From the NCBI GenBank assembly GCA_030681645.1, contig JAUXRX010000017.1, positions 124,001 through 188,000 of the forward strand: a stretch of 64,000 nt of DNA, written 5' to 3'. This stretch comes from Archangium sp. (GTDB taxonomy: Bacteria; Myxococcota; Myxococcia; Myxococcales; Myxococcaceae). This document shows, in pieces, positions 28,256-36,193 of this stretch. How positions within the stretch are numbered: position 1 is the stretch's first letter; each line of letters begins with the position of its first letter. The translations under genes and the position numbers were made by a program. The notes under the pieces were generated by a model that saw only the letters and a program-made list of their open reading frames with translations, had not been told where the DNA came from and searched no databases.

Positions 28256-28314
28256 CGTGTCGCCCCTCACCGCGTCCCCACTGCATGTGGGTCGGCTTGT
28301 GTGCAGGGGGCCTG

Positions 28315-28330
28315 AGCAACCCGCTTGCCA
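28315..28330 (-). promoter_or_regulatory. Sigma-54 (-24/-12) promoter of the flagellar activator operon
   Basis: On the minus strand the sequence reads TGGCAAG, four bases, TTGCT. Against the sigma-54 consensus TGGCACG-N4-TTGCW it differs at one position only, and the invariant GG and GC are exactly spaced. Transcription would begin near 28304, giving a leader of about 50 bases before the activator ATG. Confidence 0.75.
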
Positions 28331-28528
28331 CCGCCAGAAACCCAACGATTCCGAGTCATTCGGCTGACGCGCCACATGGGTGACCAAGGGTCGACTTCAC
28401 CCCCCGTTTTGCCGAAGCGGTCTGCCCGCATGCGAGATCAACGGCTTGGTCGAAGGGTGATCGGGGACTCAGGCAGACGCGCGAATACCCATGCGGCGGG
28501 CGGCCGAATTGCACAGCACCGCAGGAGC

Positions 28529-30079
28529 ATGAGCCGCCTGCTGCCCCAGCGCGTGGAGGAGTCCTCAGGAGAGGACGGCTTCCGCGCGTTGATCGATGAG
28601 CTGCCCGTGGGGCTGGTCTGGGTCAGCGAAAGCGGCGAGGCGATGGATTGGAACAATCCGGCCGAGACACTGCTGGCATCCGGGGCTGGTCTCCGAATCG
28701 AGCAGTTGATCGGTCGGCTGCTGGAAGCCTGTCGCACTACCCGCACCTGCATTCAGTCGGGCCTGGAGCTGTCGGGCTCGGAGCGGGTGCAGGTGTCGGT
28801 CGCCCCGGATCGCCGCGGTGACGCGTTCATGGTGGTGCTCGATCGGCAGCGGCTGGAAAAGGCGCGCACCGAGGCGTCGGTCCTGCGGGCGGTGCTCAAG
28901 GCGATCGCGTCGAGCACGACCCGCCAGCAGGCGCTGCAGCGGGCGCTCGAGGCGGTGCACACGGCGCTCAACGCCACGCACCTGGCGTTCTTCGAGCTGG
29001 ATCCGACGGGCACCCGCTTCTCGTGCGTCGCGTCGTCGGGGTTGCCGGCGCACGACGCCGCCGAGGCGGTCGCGCTGCGCAACGAGGTGAACGAGTCGGT
29101 GCTGGCGGTGGTGCTGCAGCACCGCAGGCCGGTGACGCTGCCTGACCTGGCGAGCTGCGAGTCTCCGGTGCCGTTCCGCCGCGAGCGGGGCCTGGCCGCC
29201 GCGTTGATGCCGGTGTTCGGGCGCAGCGCGAAGGGCGTGCTCTATCTCTCCACGCGCGACGGGTTGTCGGAAGGCCTGCTTCGGCTGTGTCACGCGCTGG
29301 CCGACGCGGTGGGTGCGGTGCTCGATCTGGCGACGTTGGAGCAGGAAGCGAACCGGGCGCGCGAGGTGGCGACGCAGCGCGATCGGCTCGCGACCATCGG
29401 CCAGCTGGTCGCCGGCGTGGCGCACGAGATCAACAACCCGCTCGCGTTCCTGAAGAGCAACCTCAACTCGCTGCGGGGGGATCTCGACGATCTGCGGGAA
29501 GGCCGCTCGACGTCACCGATGAGCGAGGTCGACGACATGGTGAGCGAGTCGCTCGAGGGCGTCTCGCGCATCGAGGCGATCGTGCAGGCGCTCAAGGGCA
29601 CGGCGCGGAAGAAGGACGAACGCATTCGCTTCGAGCCGGGCCGCGCGGTGAGCGAGGCGGTCACCATCTTCCGGGGCGCCCACAAGCAGAACGTCGACGT
29701 GGAGTGCAGGGTGGGGCGGTTGCCCGAGGTGATGGGCAGCCCGTCGGCGCTGGGGCAGATCACGCTCAACCTGATGCAGAACGGCATCGACGCGATGAGC
29801 GAGCTGCCGCGCAACAAGCGCAAGCTCGAGATCAGCAGCCGCAGCGACGCGGCGCAGGTGGTGATCCTGGTGCGCGACTACGGCACCGGCATTCCGCTCG
29901 ACGTGCAGAAGCGCATGTTCGACGCGTTCTTCACCACGAAAGATCCGGGGAAGGGCACGGGCCTGGGCCTGGCCATCTGCAAGGAGATCGTGGCGTCGAT
30001 GGGCGGAACGCTCACCTTCACCACCGGCTCCGATGGCACCTGCTTCGAGGTAGCCGTCCCACTCGATCTCACGGACTGA
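28529..30079 (+). CDS. PAS-GAF sensor histidine kinase
   Basis: A soluble histidine kinase of about 516 residues with no membrane helix. Order: PAS domain (residues 15-110, LIDELPVGLVWVSESGEAMDWNNPAE), GAF domain (about 125-270), HisKA with phospho-acceptor His299 in LVAGVAHEINNPLAF, and HATPase_c with N box (NLMQNGIDAM), G1 DYGTGIP and G2 GTGLGL. Earlier in-frame ATGs exist at 28430 and 28376. I chose 28529 because it gives a normal PAS start and has AGGAG just upstream, although the spacing is very short. No receiver gene is adjacent. It is divergent from the flagellar activator, so it may act on motility, but its partner is unknown. Confidence 0.85.
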   Translation: MSRLLPQRVEESSGEDGFRALIDELPVGLVWVSESGEAMDWNNPAETLLASGAGLRIEQLIGRLLEACRTTRTCIQSGLELSGSERVQVSVAPDRRGDAFMVVLDRQRLEKARTEASVLRAVLKAIASSTTRQQALQRALEAVHTALNATHLAFFELDPTGTRFSCVASSGLPAHDAAEAVALRNEVNESVLAVVLQHRRPVTLPDLASCESPVPFRRERGLAAALMPVFGRSAKGVLYLSTRDGLSEGLLRLCHALADAVGAVLDLATLEQEANRAREVATQRDRLATIGQLVAGVAHEINNPLAFLKSNLNSLRGDLDDLREGRSTSPMSEVDDMVSESLEGVSRIEAIVQALKGTARKKDERIRFEPGRAVSEAVTIFRGAHKQNVDVECRVGRLPEVMGSPSALGQITLNLMQNGIDAMSELPRNKRKLEISSRSDAAQVVILVRDYGTGIPLDVQKRMFDAFFTTKDPGKGTGLGLAICKEIVASMGGTLTFTTGSDGTCFEVAVPLDLTD

Positions 30080-30103
30080 TCGAAAGAGACGAAAGAGAAG
30101 TGC

Positions 30104-30168
30104 CTCCCTCTCCCCGAGGGGGAAGGCGAACTCGCGCCTCGAGGGGAAGAGAGGGTCGGGGAGAGGGC
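30104..30168. repeat. Family A repeat, long variant, copy 3
   Basis: CCTCTCCCC and GGGGAGAGGG halves with an inserted segment containing ACTCGCGCCTCGAGG. The same insertion occurs in the copy at 40721-40790. It lies 24 bases after the histidine kinase stop and may end its transcript. Confidence 0.7.
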
Positions 30169-30196
30169 AAACCAACCCTGTGCTACGCGCCGGTGC

Positions 30197-30898
30197 ATGC
30201 AACAAACGCTGACCTGCTCCCCAACGAAAGACCCGCACCAGGTGAGAGCACCCGACGGCCGGGTCCTCCAGATACCCGCGGGCTGGGCCTGCCTCCCGCC
30301 CGGTGACGCCGGGCTGACGCGCCGGGTGAAGGCCGCCGGCCCGAGCTGGACGGTGGCCGAGAAGGTAGGCCGCAAGACCTTCTCCAAAGGAGTCTGGGCG
30401 CCCGCCGAGAACATCGAAGCCGCGAAGGCGCTGCTCGATCAAGAACGCACCACCCCTGCCTACGCGAAGCGCCGCGCCGCCGAGCTGAAGCGCCGCCACC
30501 AAGAGCAGGCGCAGTACGAGGTCGACTTCGAGGCGAGCGTGCGAGCGTTCCTTCGCTTCACGCCGCAGTTCAAGGAACTCGAGGCGAGCGTGGCGAAGGC
30601 GGTGGCCGTGCACGCGACGCCGGTGGGCAGCGGCACGGTCGCGCGCACCGAGCGCATTCCCCTCGAGCAGCGGGCCGAGGCCGCGGTGATCGCGTGGATG
30701 CGCCACCAGACGACCGCCTACGACTCGCTCAAGGTGGCGCGGGTGAAGGGCGCGCGCCGCGAAGTCCGCAGGCAGCTGGCGGAGGTGTCGCGAGCGGTGC
30801 TCGATCTCCATCGGGGCCGGGTGACGCACCCGCCGGGGAGCTGCCCGCTGTGCAGCGCGATCACTCCGGGAACCGCAGCACCCGGTAGGGGCGGCTGA
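30197..30898 (+). CDS. DUF2293 domain-containing protein
   Basis: A 233-residue basic protein. The central part (RIPLEQRAEAAVIAWMRHQTTAYD, then RVKGARREVRRQLAE) resembles the DUF2293 domain, whose function is unknown. The N-terminal third has a charged helical stretch (AYAKRRAAELKRRHQEQAQYE). The C-terminus has a CPLC pair. Its last 38 bases overlap the 3' end of the convergent NlpC/P60-like gene, so the two transcripts are antisense at their ends. Confidence 0.65.
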   Translation: MQQTLTCSPTKDPHQVRAPDGRVLQIPAGWACLPPGDAGLTRRVKAAGPSWTVAEKVGRKTFSKGVWAPAENIEAAKALLDQERTTPAYAKRRAAELKRRHQEQAQYEVDFEASVRAFLRFTPQFKELEASVAKAVAVHATPVGSGTVARTERIPLEQRAEAAVIAWMRHQTTAYDSLKVARVKGARREVRRQLAEVSRAVLDLHRGRVTHPPGSCPLCSAITPGTAAPGRGG

Positions 30899-31727
30899 CG
30901 CAGTCGGTGTCGCCCATGCGCTGCACCGTCGGCGGCGCCCAGCAGGTGTGGAGGATCAGATCGTTCTCGTCCACCTCGCCCAGCGGCTCGCGGTCCTCGA
31001 ACAGGATCGCCACGTGGCGTGAGCCGGGGAAGTGCACCAGGTCTCCCGCGCGCGGCTTCTTGCCTTCCTTCAGCAGCGGCGCCTGGCGATCGATCTCGTA
31101 CGACGAGGTGTACGTCGCCGGCTTGCCGCTCCGTCTTCGCGCGTAGACGATGAAGTCTGCGCAGTCCGAGCCGATCAGCAGATCACTCTGGTTCCGCCCG
31201 TCGGGGCCCGCGCTGCCGAAGATGTACGGCGTGTTGAGCAGCTCGGTCGCGTAGCCGATCAGCGAGTCGTCGCGCCGCACCGCCACCCGGTACACGTCGG
31301 GCGTCAGGCCGCCGTACTTCGTGCTCGCCATTCCCGGCGTGGACAGCGTGGTGCCGTCCTTCGAGACCAGCTCCACCCGGTACGCCATGGTGCCGACGCC
31401 GGGGAGCGCGTCGACCTTCGGCAACCTCGTGGGCGTGAGGTCGGCCGCGCAGGTGAGCTTGCCTTCACACGCGGGCAGTGCCGTCTCGACGTAGGTCACC
31501 GGCTCGAAGTGAAACGAGGGCGTGGTGTTGTCGATCGCGCCGATCGTCGGCTCGATCTTGAACCAGTGCACTTCCTTCGCCTCGCAGCCGTGCACGACCG
31601 CGTGCAGCGTCACGGGCTGACCCTGCTTGGCGTAGACCCAGGCCTTCTTCGGCTTCGCTTCGCCGATCGCGCCCTGGATTTCGAGCGTGGGCTTCGCGGC
31701 GAGGAACAGGGTGATCAGGAGGAGCAT
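30861..31727 (-). CDS. Exported NlpC/P60-like cysteine peptidase-fold protein
   Basis: A 288-residue protein with a short hydrophobic N-terminus (MLLLITLFLAA) that may be a signal peptide. The C-terminal half resembles an NlpC/P60 papain-like fold: candidate nucleophile Cys189 in GSDCADFIVYARR, then RAGDLVHFPGSRHVAILFED with His238, and a later His in ILHTCW. Such enzymes cut peptidoglycan stem peptides, but the spacing differs from standard NlpC/P60 and the exact family is uncertain. The N-terminal half is beta-rich. Its 3' end overlaps the DUF2293 gene on the other strand. Confidence 0.65.
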   Translation of the reverse strand: MLLLITLFLAAKPTLEIQGAIGEAKPKKAWVYAKQGQPVTLHAVVHGCEAKEVHWFKIEPTIGAIDNTTPSFHFEPVTYVETALPACEGKLTCAADLTPTRLPKVDALPGVGTMAYRVELVSKDGTTLSTPGMASTKYGGLTPDVYRVAVRRDDSLIGYATELLNTPYIFGSAGPDGRNQSDLLIGSDCADFIVYARRRSGKPATYTSSYEIDRQAPLLKEGKKPRAGDLVHFPGSRHVAILFEDREPLGEVDENDLILHTCWAPPTVQRMGDTDCVSRPYRVLRFPE

Positions 31728-31766
31728 GTGGGGTGAGACATTGGCGCAGGTCGGTGTGTTCCGCCG

Positions 31767-33659
31767 CTATTCGGCGGCCAGCGCCCGCTCGATCCGGTGC
31801 TTCGCGACCTTCGTCTTCGGCACCGCCACGTCGAACCAGCTCCGCACGTCCTCCTCGAGCCCGATGCCGTGCATGAAGTTGTAGATCGCCTTCTTCAACG
31901 CCACGCCGAGCGCGTCGTGATCGACCCCCGTCGGGTCGATGAAGCCGATGTCGTTCTTCGCGAACGAGACCTTCGGCAGCTCGTGAAGGCTCACTCCGAA
32001 CTCCGATGGGTTCTTGCCCACCGGCGAGTGCACCGTGCAGGTGAACCGGTGAAAGAACCCCGACTGAATGCACCCGGCCGCGAACAACTGCCGCACGTAT
32101 TCCAGCGCGTCCACCGTGTCCTGCACCGTCTGCGTGGGGAAGCCGTACATCAGGTACGCGTGCACCAGGATCCCCGCGTCGGTGAAGGCGTGCGTCACCC
32201 GCGCCACCTGGTCGACCGACACGCCCTTCTTCATCAGCGCCAGCAGCCGGTCGGACGCCACCTCGAGCCCGCCCGAGACCGCGATGCACCCGCTGTCCGC
32301 GAGCTGCTTGCACAGCGCCGGGGTGAACGACTTCTCGAAGCGGATGTTGCCCCACCAGGAGATCGGCATCTTCCGCCGCACCAGCTCCGCCGCCAGCGCC
32401 TTGAGTGACTTGGGGGGCGCCGCTTCGTCGACGAAGTGAAACCCCGTCTGGCCGGTCTCCTTCACGATCGTCTCGATGCGCGAGACCAGTGTCTCCGCCG
32501 TCGCCGCGTCGTAGCGCGAGATGTAGTCGAGGCTCACGTCGCAGAAGCTGCACTTCTTCCAGTAGCACCCGTGCGCGACCGTCAGCTTGTTCCAGCGCCC
32601 GTCCGACCAGAGCCGGTGCATGGGGTTCAACATGTCGAGCAGCGAGAGGTAACGGTTCAGCGGCAGGCCGTCCCACGTCGGCGTCCCCACTTCCGCGAAC
32701 GCGATGTCGGGCTCGGCGAAGTTCGTGAAGCGCACCTCGCCGTCGTGCCGCGAGTAGGTGCGCACCAGCTGGCTCGCCGGCCGCTTGCCTTCGAGGTGCT
32801 CGAGCAGCGCGAGCACGGGCCGCTCTCCCGCGTCGAGCGTCACGAAGTCGAAGTGATCGAACACCCGCGGCTCGGTCAGCTCGCGCAGCTCGGTGTTCAC
32901 GAACCCGCCGCCCAGCACCGTCACCACCGAGGGATCGTGCGCCTTGATCGTCTGCGCGATGCGGAAGGCCGCGTAGACCGCGCCGGGGAAGGGGACGGAG
33001 ATCAGGACCACCTTCGGCGCGTGCCGCTTCAGCGCCTCGAGCGTCAGCTCGTGCAGCGTCACGTCGACCAGGTTCTGCGGCGCGGCCAGGGCCTGCGCCA
33101 GCGGCTCGAAGGTCGGCTGGCTGCTCGCCAGCGACTCCGCGTAGCGCACGAACTCGAAGCGCGGATCGACGGCGTCCCGAAGCACGTCGGCGAGGTCGTT
33201 CAGGTACAGCGTCGCCAGGTGCCGCGCGCGATCGTGCGTGCCCAGCGCGCCGAAGGCCCAGGCCATCGGGTCACCACCGTCCTCGTTCACGTAGACGTCG
33301 AGCGACTCGAAGCGCGGCCCCTCGGGCAGGAACTCGCGGCTGCAGATGCGGTGCATCAACGTCGCGTCGCGGCCCTGGAGGAAGGCGATGGTGGGCGCGA
33401 TCGTCTCGACGTAGCGATCGAAGTGCGTGTCGAAGGCGTTGATCGCGGGGGTGCGCTTGCCTGGCGTCACCTGCGCCCGGATCGCTTGCAGCCCTTCCGG
33501 CGTCAGCAGCTTCAGCACCAACGCCAGCGCCAGATCTTCCTGCACCGCGGGGACTGCCCTCGAGCGGAGGAAACCCGTCAGGTACGCCGTGGACGGGTAG
33601 GGCGTGTTGAGCTGCGTCATCGGCGGGATGACGGCGAGGACTTTCGGGTGCGGCGACAT
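31767..33659 (-). CDS. B12-binding domain radical SAM protein
   Basis: A 630-residue protein. The middle part has a cobalamin-binding-like Rossmann domain (PKVVLISVPFPGAVYAAFRIAQTIKAHDPSVVTVLGGGFVN), followed by a radical SAM domain whose cluster motif is CYWKKCSFC, with four residues rather than three between the first two cysteines. Downstream are GFHFVDEAAPP and the GLEVASDRLLALMKKG region typical of B12-binding radical SAM (class B-like) proteins. The N-terminal 150 residues are not recognised. Substrate unknown; such enzymes often act in methylation or in cofactor and natural-product steps. It stands alone, 39 bases upstream of the NlpC/P60-like gene. Confidence 0.85.
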   Translation of the reverse strand: MSPHPKVLAVIPPMTQLNTPYPSTAYLTGFLRSRAVPAVQEDLALALVLKLLTPEGLQAIRAQVTPGKRTPAINAFDTHFDRYVETIAPTIAFLQGRDATLMHRICSREFLPEGPRFESLDVYVNEDGGDPMAWAFGALGTHDRARHLATLYLNDLADVLRDAVDPRFEFVRYAESLASSQPTFEPLAQALAAPQNLVDVTLHELTLEALKRHAPKVVLISVPFPGAVYAAFRIAQTIKAHDPSVVTVLGGGFVNTELRELTEPRVFDHFDFVTLDAGERPVLALLEHLEGKRPASQLVRTYSRHDGEVRFTNFAEPDIAFAEVGTPTWDGLPLNRYLSLLDMLNPMHRLWSDGRWNKLTVAHGCYWKKCSFCDVSLDYISRYDAATAETLVSRIETIVKETGQTGFHFVDEAAPPKSLKALAAELVRRKMPISWWGNIRFEKSFTPALCKQLADSGCIAVSGGLEVASDRLLALMKKGVSVDQVARVTHAFTDAGILVHAYLMYGFPTQTVQDTVDALEYVRQLFAAGCIQSGFFHRFTCTVHSPVGKNPSEFGVSLHELPKVSFAKNDIGFIDPTGVDHDALGVALKKAIYNFMHGIGLEEDVRSWFDVAVPKTKVAKHRIERALAAE

Positions 33660-33716
33660 GGCTCGTTCAGGCTCTTGCCATGAAACCAGCGACGGCGCCC
33701 GCGCCCCTCACCCCGG

Positions 33717-33744
33717 CCCTCTCCCCGCTTGCGCAGGGAGAGGG
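33717..33744. repeat. Family A repeat, copy 4
   Basis: Hairpin CCCTCTCCCCGC ... GCAGGGAGAGGG preceded by the CCCCTCACCCCGG extension (from about 33704), in the gap upstream of the radical SAM gene. Confidence 0.75.
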
Positions 33745-33749
33745 GGTAC

Positions 33750-33800
33750 GGGCAAAAGAAAACGGGTCCATGGCCAAAGGGGGAAAGCCACGGACCCGTT
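33750..33800 (-). terminator. Intrinsic terminator of the peptidoglycan-binding protein gene
   Basis: On the minus strand a 14-base stem (AACGGGTCCGTGGC, 33800-33787) pairs with 33774-33761, with one mismatch and a 12-base loop. It is followed at once by TTTTCTTTT. It lies 46 bases beyond the stop of the upstream minus-strand gene, a textbook Rho-independent terminator. Confidence 0.85.
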
Positions 33801-33845
33801 CGAGGTCGACCCTATGTCGGCCTCTGTTGATGTGTGATCCGCAGC

Positions 33846-34316
33846 TCAGGTCCCCAGCGGGCGTCCCATGGGCTGCGTTACTTCGTCAGTGAAAGTCTCG
33901 GAGAGCTTCGCGTGCACCGAAGCCAGGCTCACCGGCATCGTGGCCTCGGGCTCCCGTACCGGCTGGTACCTGGCGCCACCCGCGAGCGCCGCCAGGGTGC
34001 TCGGAGCCGCGACGCCCGTCACGGGAAGTCCCACGTGAGCCTGCAGGCGCTTGACCGCCGCCTCCGTCCGCGGGCCGTAGACGCCGGGCCCCGACTTGTA
34101 ATCGTTGGGCGACAGGAACTTCGCCGCCACCAGTCGCTCCTGAAGCTGCCGCACCGCCGCGCCCATCATTCCGCGCTGGAGCTGCTGCGCCGTCACCGGC
34201 TTTCGCTCGAACCCGTCGACCGCCTTCTTCACCGCAGCCGCAACAGGGCGCGCCGCGTGGTGCGCCTGCGCCTGAACGGGGCCAGTGGGTCGAGGTGTGG
34301 AGCGAACCGAGGTCAT
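33846..34316 (-). CDS. Peptidoglycan-binding (PG_binding_1) domain protein
   Basis: A 156-residue protein. The middle carries a PG_binding_1 domain: LQRGMMGAAVRQLQERLVAAKFL, then PGVYGPRTEAAVKRLQAHVGLPVTGVAAPSTLAAL. The N-terminal 35 residues are Pro/Ala/Arg-rich with no convincing signal peptide, so export is uncertain. Monocistronic, with a clear terminator downstream. Confidence 0.8.
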   Translation of the reverse strand: MTSVRSTPRPTGPVQAQAHHAARPVAAAVKKAVDGFERKPVTAQQLQRGMMGAAVRQLQERLVAAKFLSPNDYKSGPGVYGPRTEAAVKRLQAHVGLPVTGVAAPSTLAALAGGARYQPVREPEATMPVSLASVHAKLSETFTDEVTQPMGRPLGT

Positions 34317-34475
34317 CTGACAGGACCCATATCCAAACGGCGGGCCAAGTCTTTTCGCGGCGGAATCATCGATGGATCAAAGACTTACGTGTGGAAGCGA
34401 TTGACAAGGTGCGCACGGATGCACCAGTCACAGCGCAATTTTCAGTGAGTTCAATGACTTAGGCGATCCGTCCAG

Positions 34476-34505
34476 AAATCGGACGGCGGAGTCTCCCGAC
34501 TCCGC
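34476..34505 (-). terminator. Possible tandem-hairpin terminator after frzZ
   Basis: Beyond the frzZ stop are two hairpins: GCGGAGTC-TCCC-GACTCCGC (34486-34505, perfect 8-base stem) and CCGTCC...GGACGG just beyond it. There is no long T-run, so it may be a weak terminator or a transcript-stability element. Confidence 0.4.
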
Positions 34506-34519
34506 TCGAGAAGAACGGC

Positions 34520-35254
34520 TCAGGTCAGCAGCTCGAGGATCTCTTTGGCGATCAGCGAGTCCTTGCGGACGTAGCCGTCTGCCCCGGCAGCCTTGGTGAT
34601 CCGCTGCAGCTCGCCCTCTTCTTCGGCAGAGCACAGCACCACCTGGATCCCCGCGAACAACGAGTTGCCCTTGATGAACCGGCAGAATTCCTCGCCGTTG
34701 ACGCCGGGCATGTGCACGTCGAGCAGCACCAGGTCGGGCCGCGTCTTCTTCTTCAAGATGATCTTCGTCGCCGCGTCGGCCGAGAGCGCTGACATCACCT
34801 CGTGCCCCTGCGCGGTCAGCTCGGCGTTGAGCAACCGCGCCGTCGCTTCGCTGTCGTCCACCACCAGCACCCGCCGCTTCACCGGGCCGTTGGCTGCGAG
34901 CGCGGCGCGAATGGTCTCCACCGCCGTCTCGAGCCCGCTGCTCTTGGTGATGTACCCGTCGGCGCCGACCGCCTTCGCCTTGGCCGCGAGCTCCTCTTCA
35001 GAGATGTCGGAATAGAGGTACAGCCGCGCCTTGAGCTGGCGCTGCACCTTGAGGAACTCGACGACGTCGTCCCCGTACATCTCGGGCATGTTCACGTCGA
35101 CCAGCACCAGATCGTAGATGTGTGCATCGAGCTGCTTGTCCAGCTCCGCCAGGTCAGAGGCGGCGTCAGCGCTCAGCCCCACGCCCTCCAGGGCCTGGGT
35201 GATGAGCTGCACCATCATGGGGCTGTCGTCGATGACGAGCACTCGCGCGGCCAT
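34520..35254 (-). CDS. frzZ: FrzZ-like double response regulator
   Basis: A 244-residue protein made of two CheY-like receiver domains. The first has acidic pocket DD9-10 and phospho-acceptor Asp53 (LVLVDVNMPEM); the second starts near 128 with VDDS and has Asp179 (LVLLDVHMPG). This architecture, and the position divergent from frzA, match M. xanthus FrzZ, the output regulator phosphorylated by FrzE. The inter-domain linker here is only a few residues, shorter than in M. xanthus. The start ATG before AARVLVIDD fits receiver domains; the frame continues upstream without homology. Confidence 0.88.
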   Translation of the reverse strand: MAARVLVIDDSPMMVQLITQALEGVGLSADAASDLAELDKQLDAHIYDLVLVDVNMPEMYGDDVVEFLKVQRQLKARLYLYSDISEEELAAKAKAVGADGYITKSSGLETAVETIRAALAANGPVKRRVLVVDDSEATARLLNAELTAQGHEVMSALSADAATKIILKKKTRPDLVLLDVHMPGVNGEEFCRFIKGNSLFAGIQVVLCSAEEEGELQRITKAAGADGYVRKDSLIAKEILELLT

Positions 35255-35323
35255 GACGGGCGCTTCTAGCAGACTTTTCCCATCGGTCCGTGAGCGCATT
35301 TCGCTACGCTGCGTGCCTTCGCC

Positions 35324-35836
35324 TTGGAACCTTCTCTGCTTCAACGGGCCCTCGCTGCCGCACCCGACCGCGCTTCGGCGACGATCGCACGCCCTGACGA
35401 GGAGTTCTTCGTCTTCCGCTGCGGCGATCTGACGCTCGGCGTCCGCTCGGATCACGTGCGCGAGGTCACCCGCATGGGCCTGCTCACGCCGCTCCCGCGC
35501 TCACCGTCCTTCCTCCTCGGCGTCGTCGGCCACCGCGGCGAGGTGGTGCCCCTGGTCGATCTCCTGCGCTTCATGGGGCAGGGCGAATCGAAGCCCAGCC
35601 CCCGCACCCGGGTCTTCATCAGCGAGGCCGGCACCCAGGTCGTCGGCTTCCTCGCCGACCACGTGATCGGCCTGCGCCGCATCTTCATCGCCGACAAGAT
35701 GCCCGCGCCCGCCGGGTCCGGCACCTCGCAGGAGTTCCTCGACGGCGTCGTCCAGTCCCGTGAGCTCGGCTCGTTGAGCCTGCTCCACCTCCAGCGCGTG
35801 ATGCAGTCGGCGCGGCAGAAGTCGGTGGCCCGATGA
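35324..35836 (+). CDS. frzA: CheW-like coupling protein FrzA
   Basis: A 170-residue CheW domain protein: EFFVFRCGDLTLGVRSDHVREVTRM, then LLGVVGHRGEVVPLVDLLRFMG and QVVGFLADHVIGLRRI. It couples the receptor FrzCD to kinase FrzE. The start appears to be TTG, since no ATG or strong alternative precedes the domain. It is the first gene of the operon, 69 bases from divergent frzZ, and overlaps frzB by four bases. Confidence 0.87.
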   Translation: MEPSLLQRALAAAPDRASATIARPDEEFFVFRCGDLTLGVRSDHVREVTRMGLLTPLPRSPSFLLGVVGHRGEVVPLVDLLRFMGQGESKPSPRTRVFISEAGTQVVGFLADHVIGLRRIFIADKMPAPAGSGTSQEFLDGVVQSRELGSLSLLHLQRVMQSARQKSVAR

Positions 35837-36183
35837 CCGCGCTCGCGCAGATCGACCTGGTGATCTTCGAGGTGGCCGGTATCCGCTTCGGCGCCGATCT
35901 GGGCCAGGTGCGGCGCATCGACGTCGACGACCCCACCGAGACGGTGGGGCAGCCGCTCGGTCCTCCCACCCGGGGGAGCCGCGCCCTCGTCTTCGAGACC
36001 GGCCACGGCCACGAGCGCCGCCTCGCCGTCGATCACGTGCTGGGCGTCTCGCGCGTGCCGGTCACTTCGCTGCGCCGCATGCCGCCCGCCGTGAACGCCG
36101 CGAAGTACTCGATCGGCGCCTGGCTCGACGGCGACGTCACCGTTCTCCTCATCGACTTAATCGCAATGGTCCCAGCGACCTGA
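35833..36183 (+). CDS. frzB: Second CheW-like protein FrzB
   Basis: A 116-residue divergent CheW-domain protein (LVIFEVAGIRFGADLGQVRRIDVDD ... RRLAVDHVLGVSRV ... DGDVTVLLIDLIAM). It is shorter than FrzA and lacks the conserved G-x-G receptor/kinase-interface segment seen there, as reported for M. xanthus FrzB, which does not couple directly to FrzE. The identity is supported by exact position between frzA and frzCD. Confidence 0.82.
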   Translation: MTALAQIDLVIFEVAGIRFGADLGQVRRIDVDDPTETVGQPLGPPTRGSRALVFETGHGHERRLAVDHVLGVSRVPVTSLRRMPPAVNAAKYSIGAWLDGDVTVLLIDLIAMVPAT

Positions 36184-36193
36184 AGGAACCCTC

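Noticed and set aside
28498..28513. Weak sigma-54-like site (GGGC...TTGCA) upstream of the histidine kinase
   Set aside because: The -24 element matches poorly and the start would fall about five bases before the chosen ATG.
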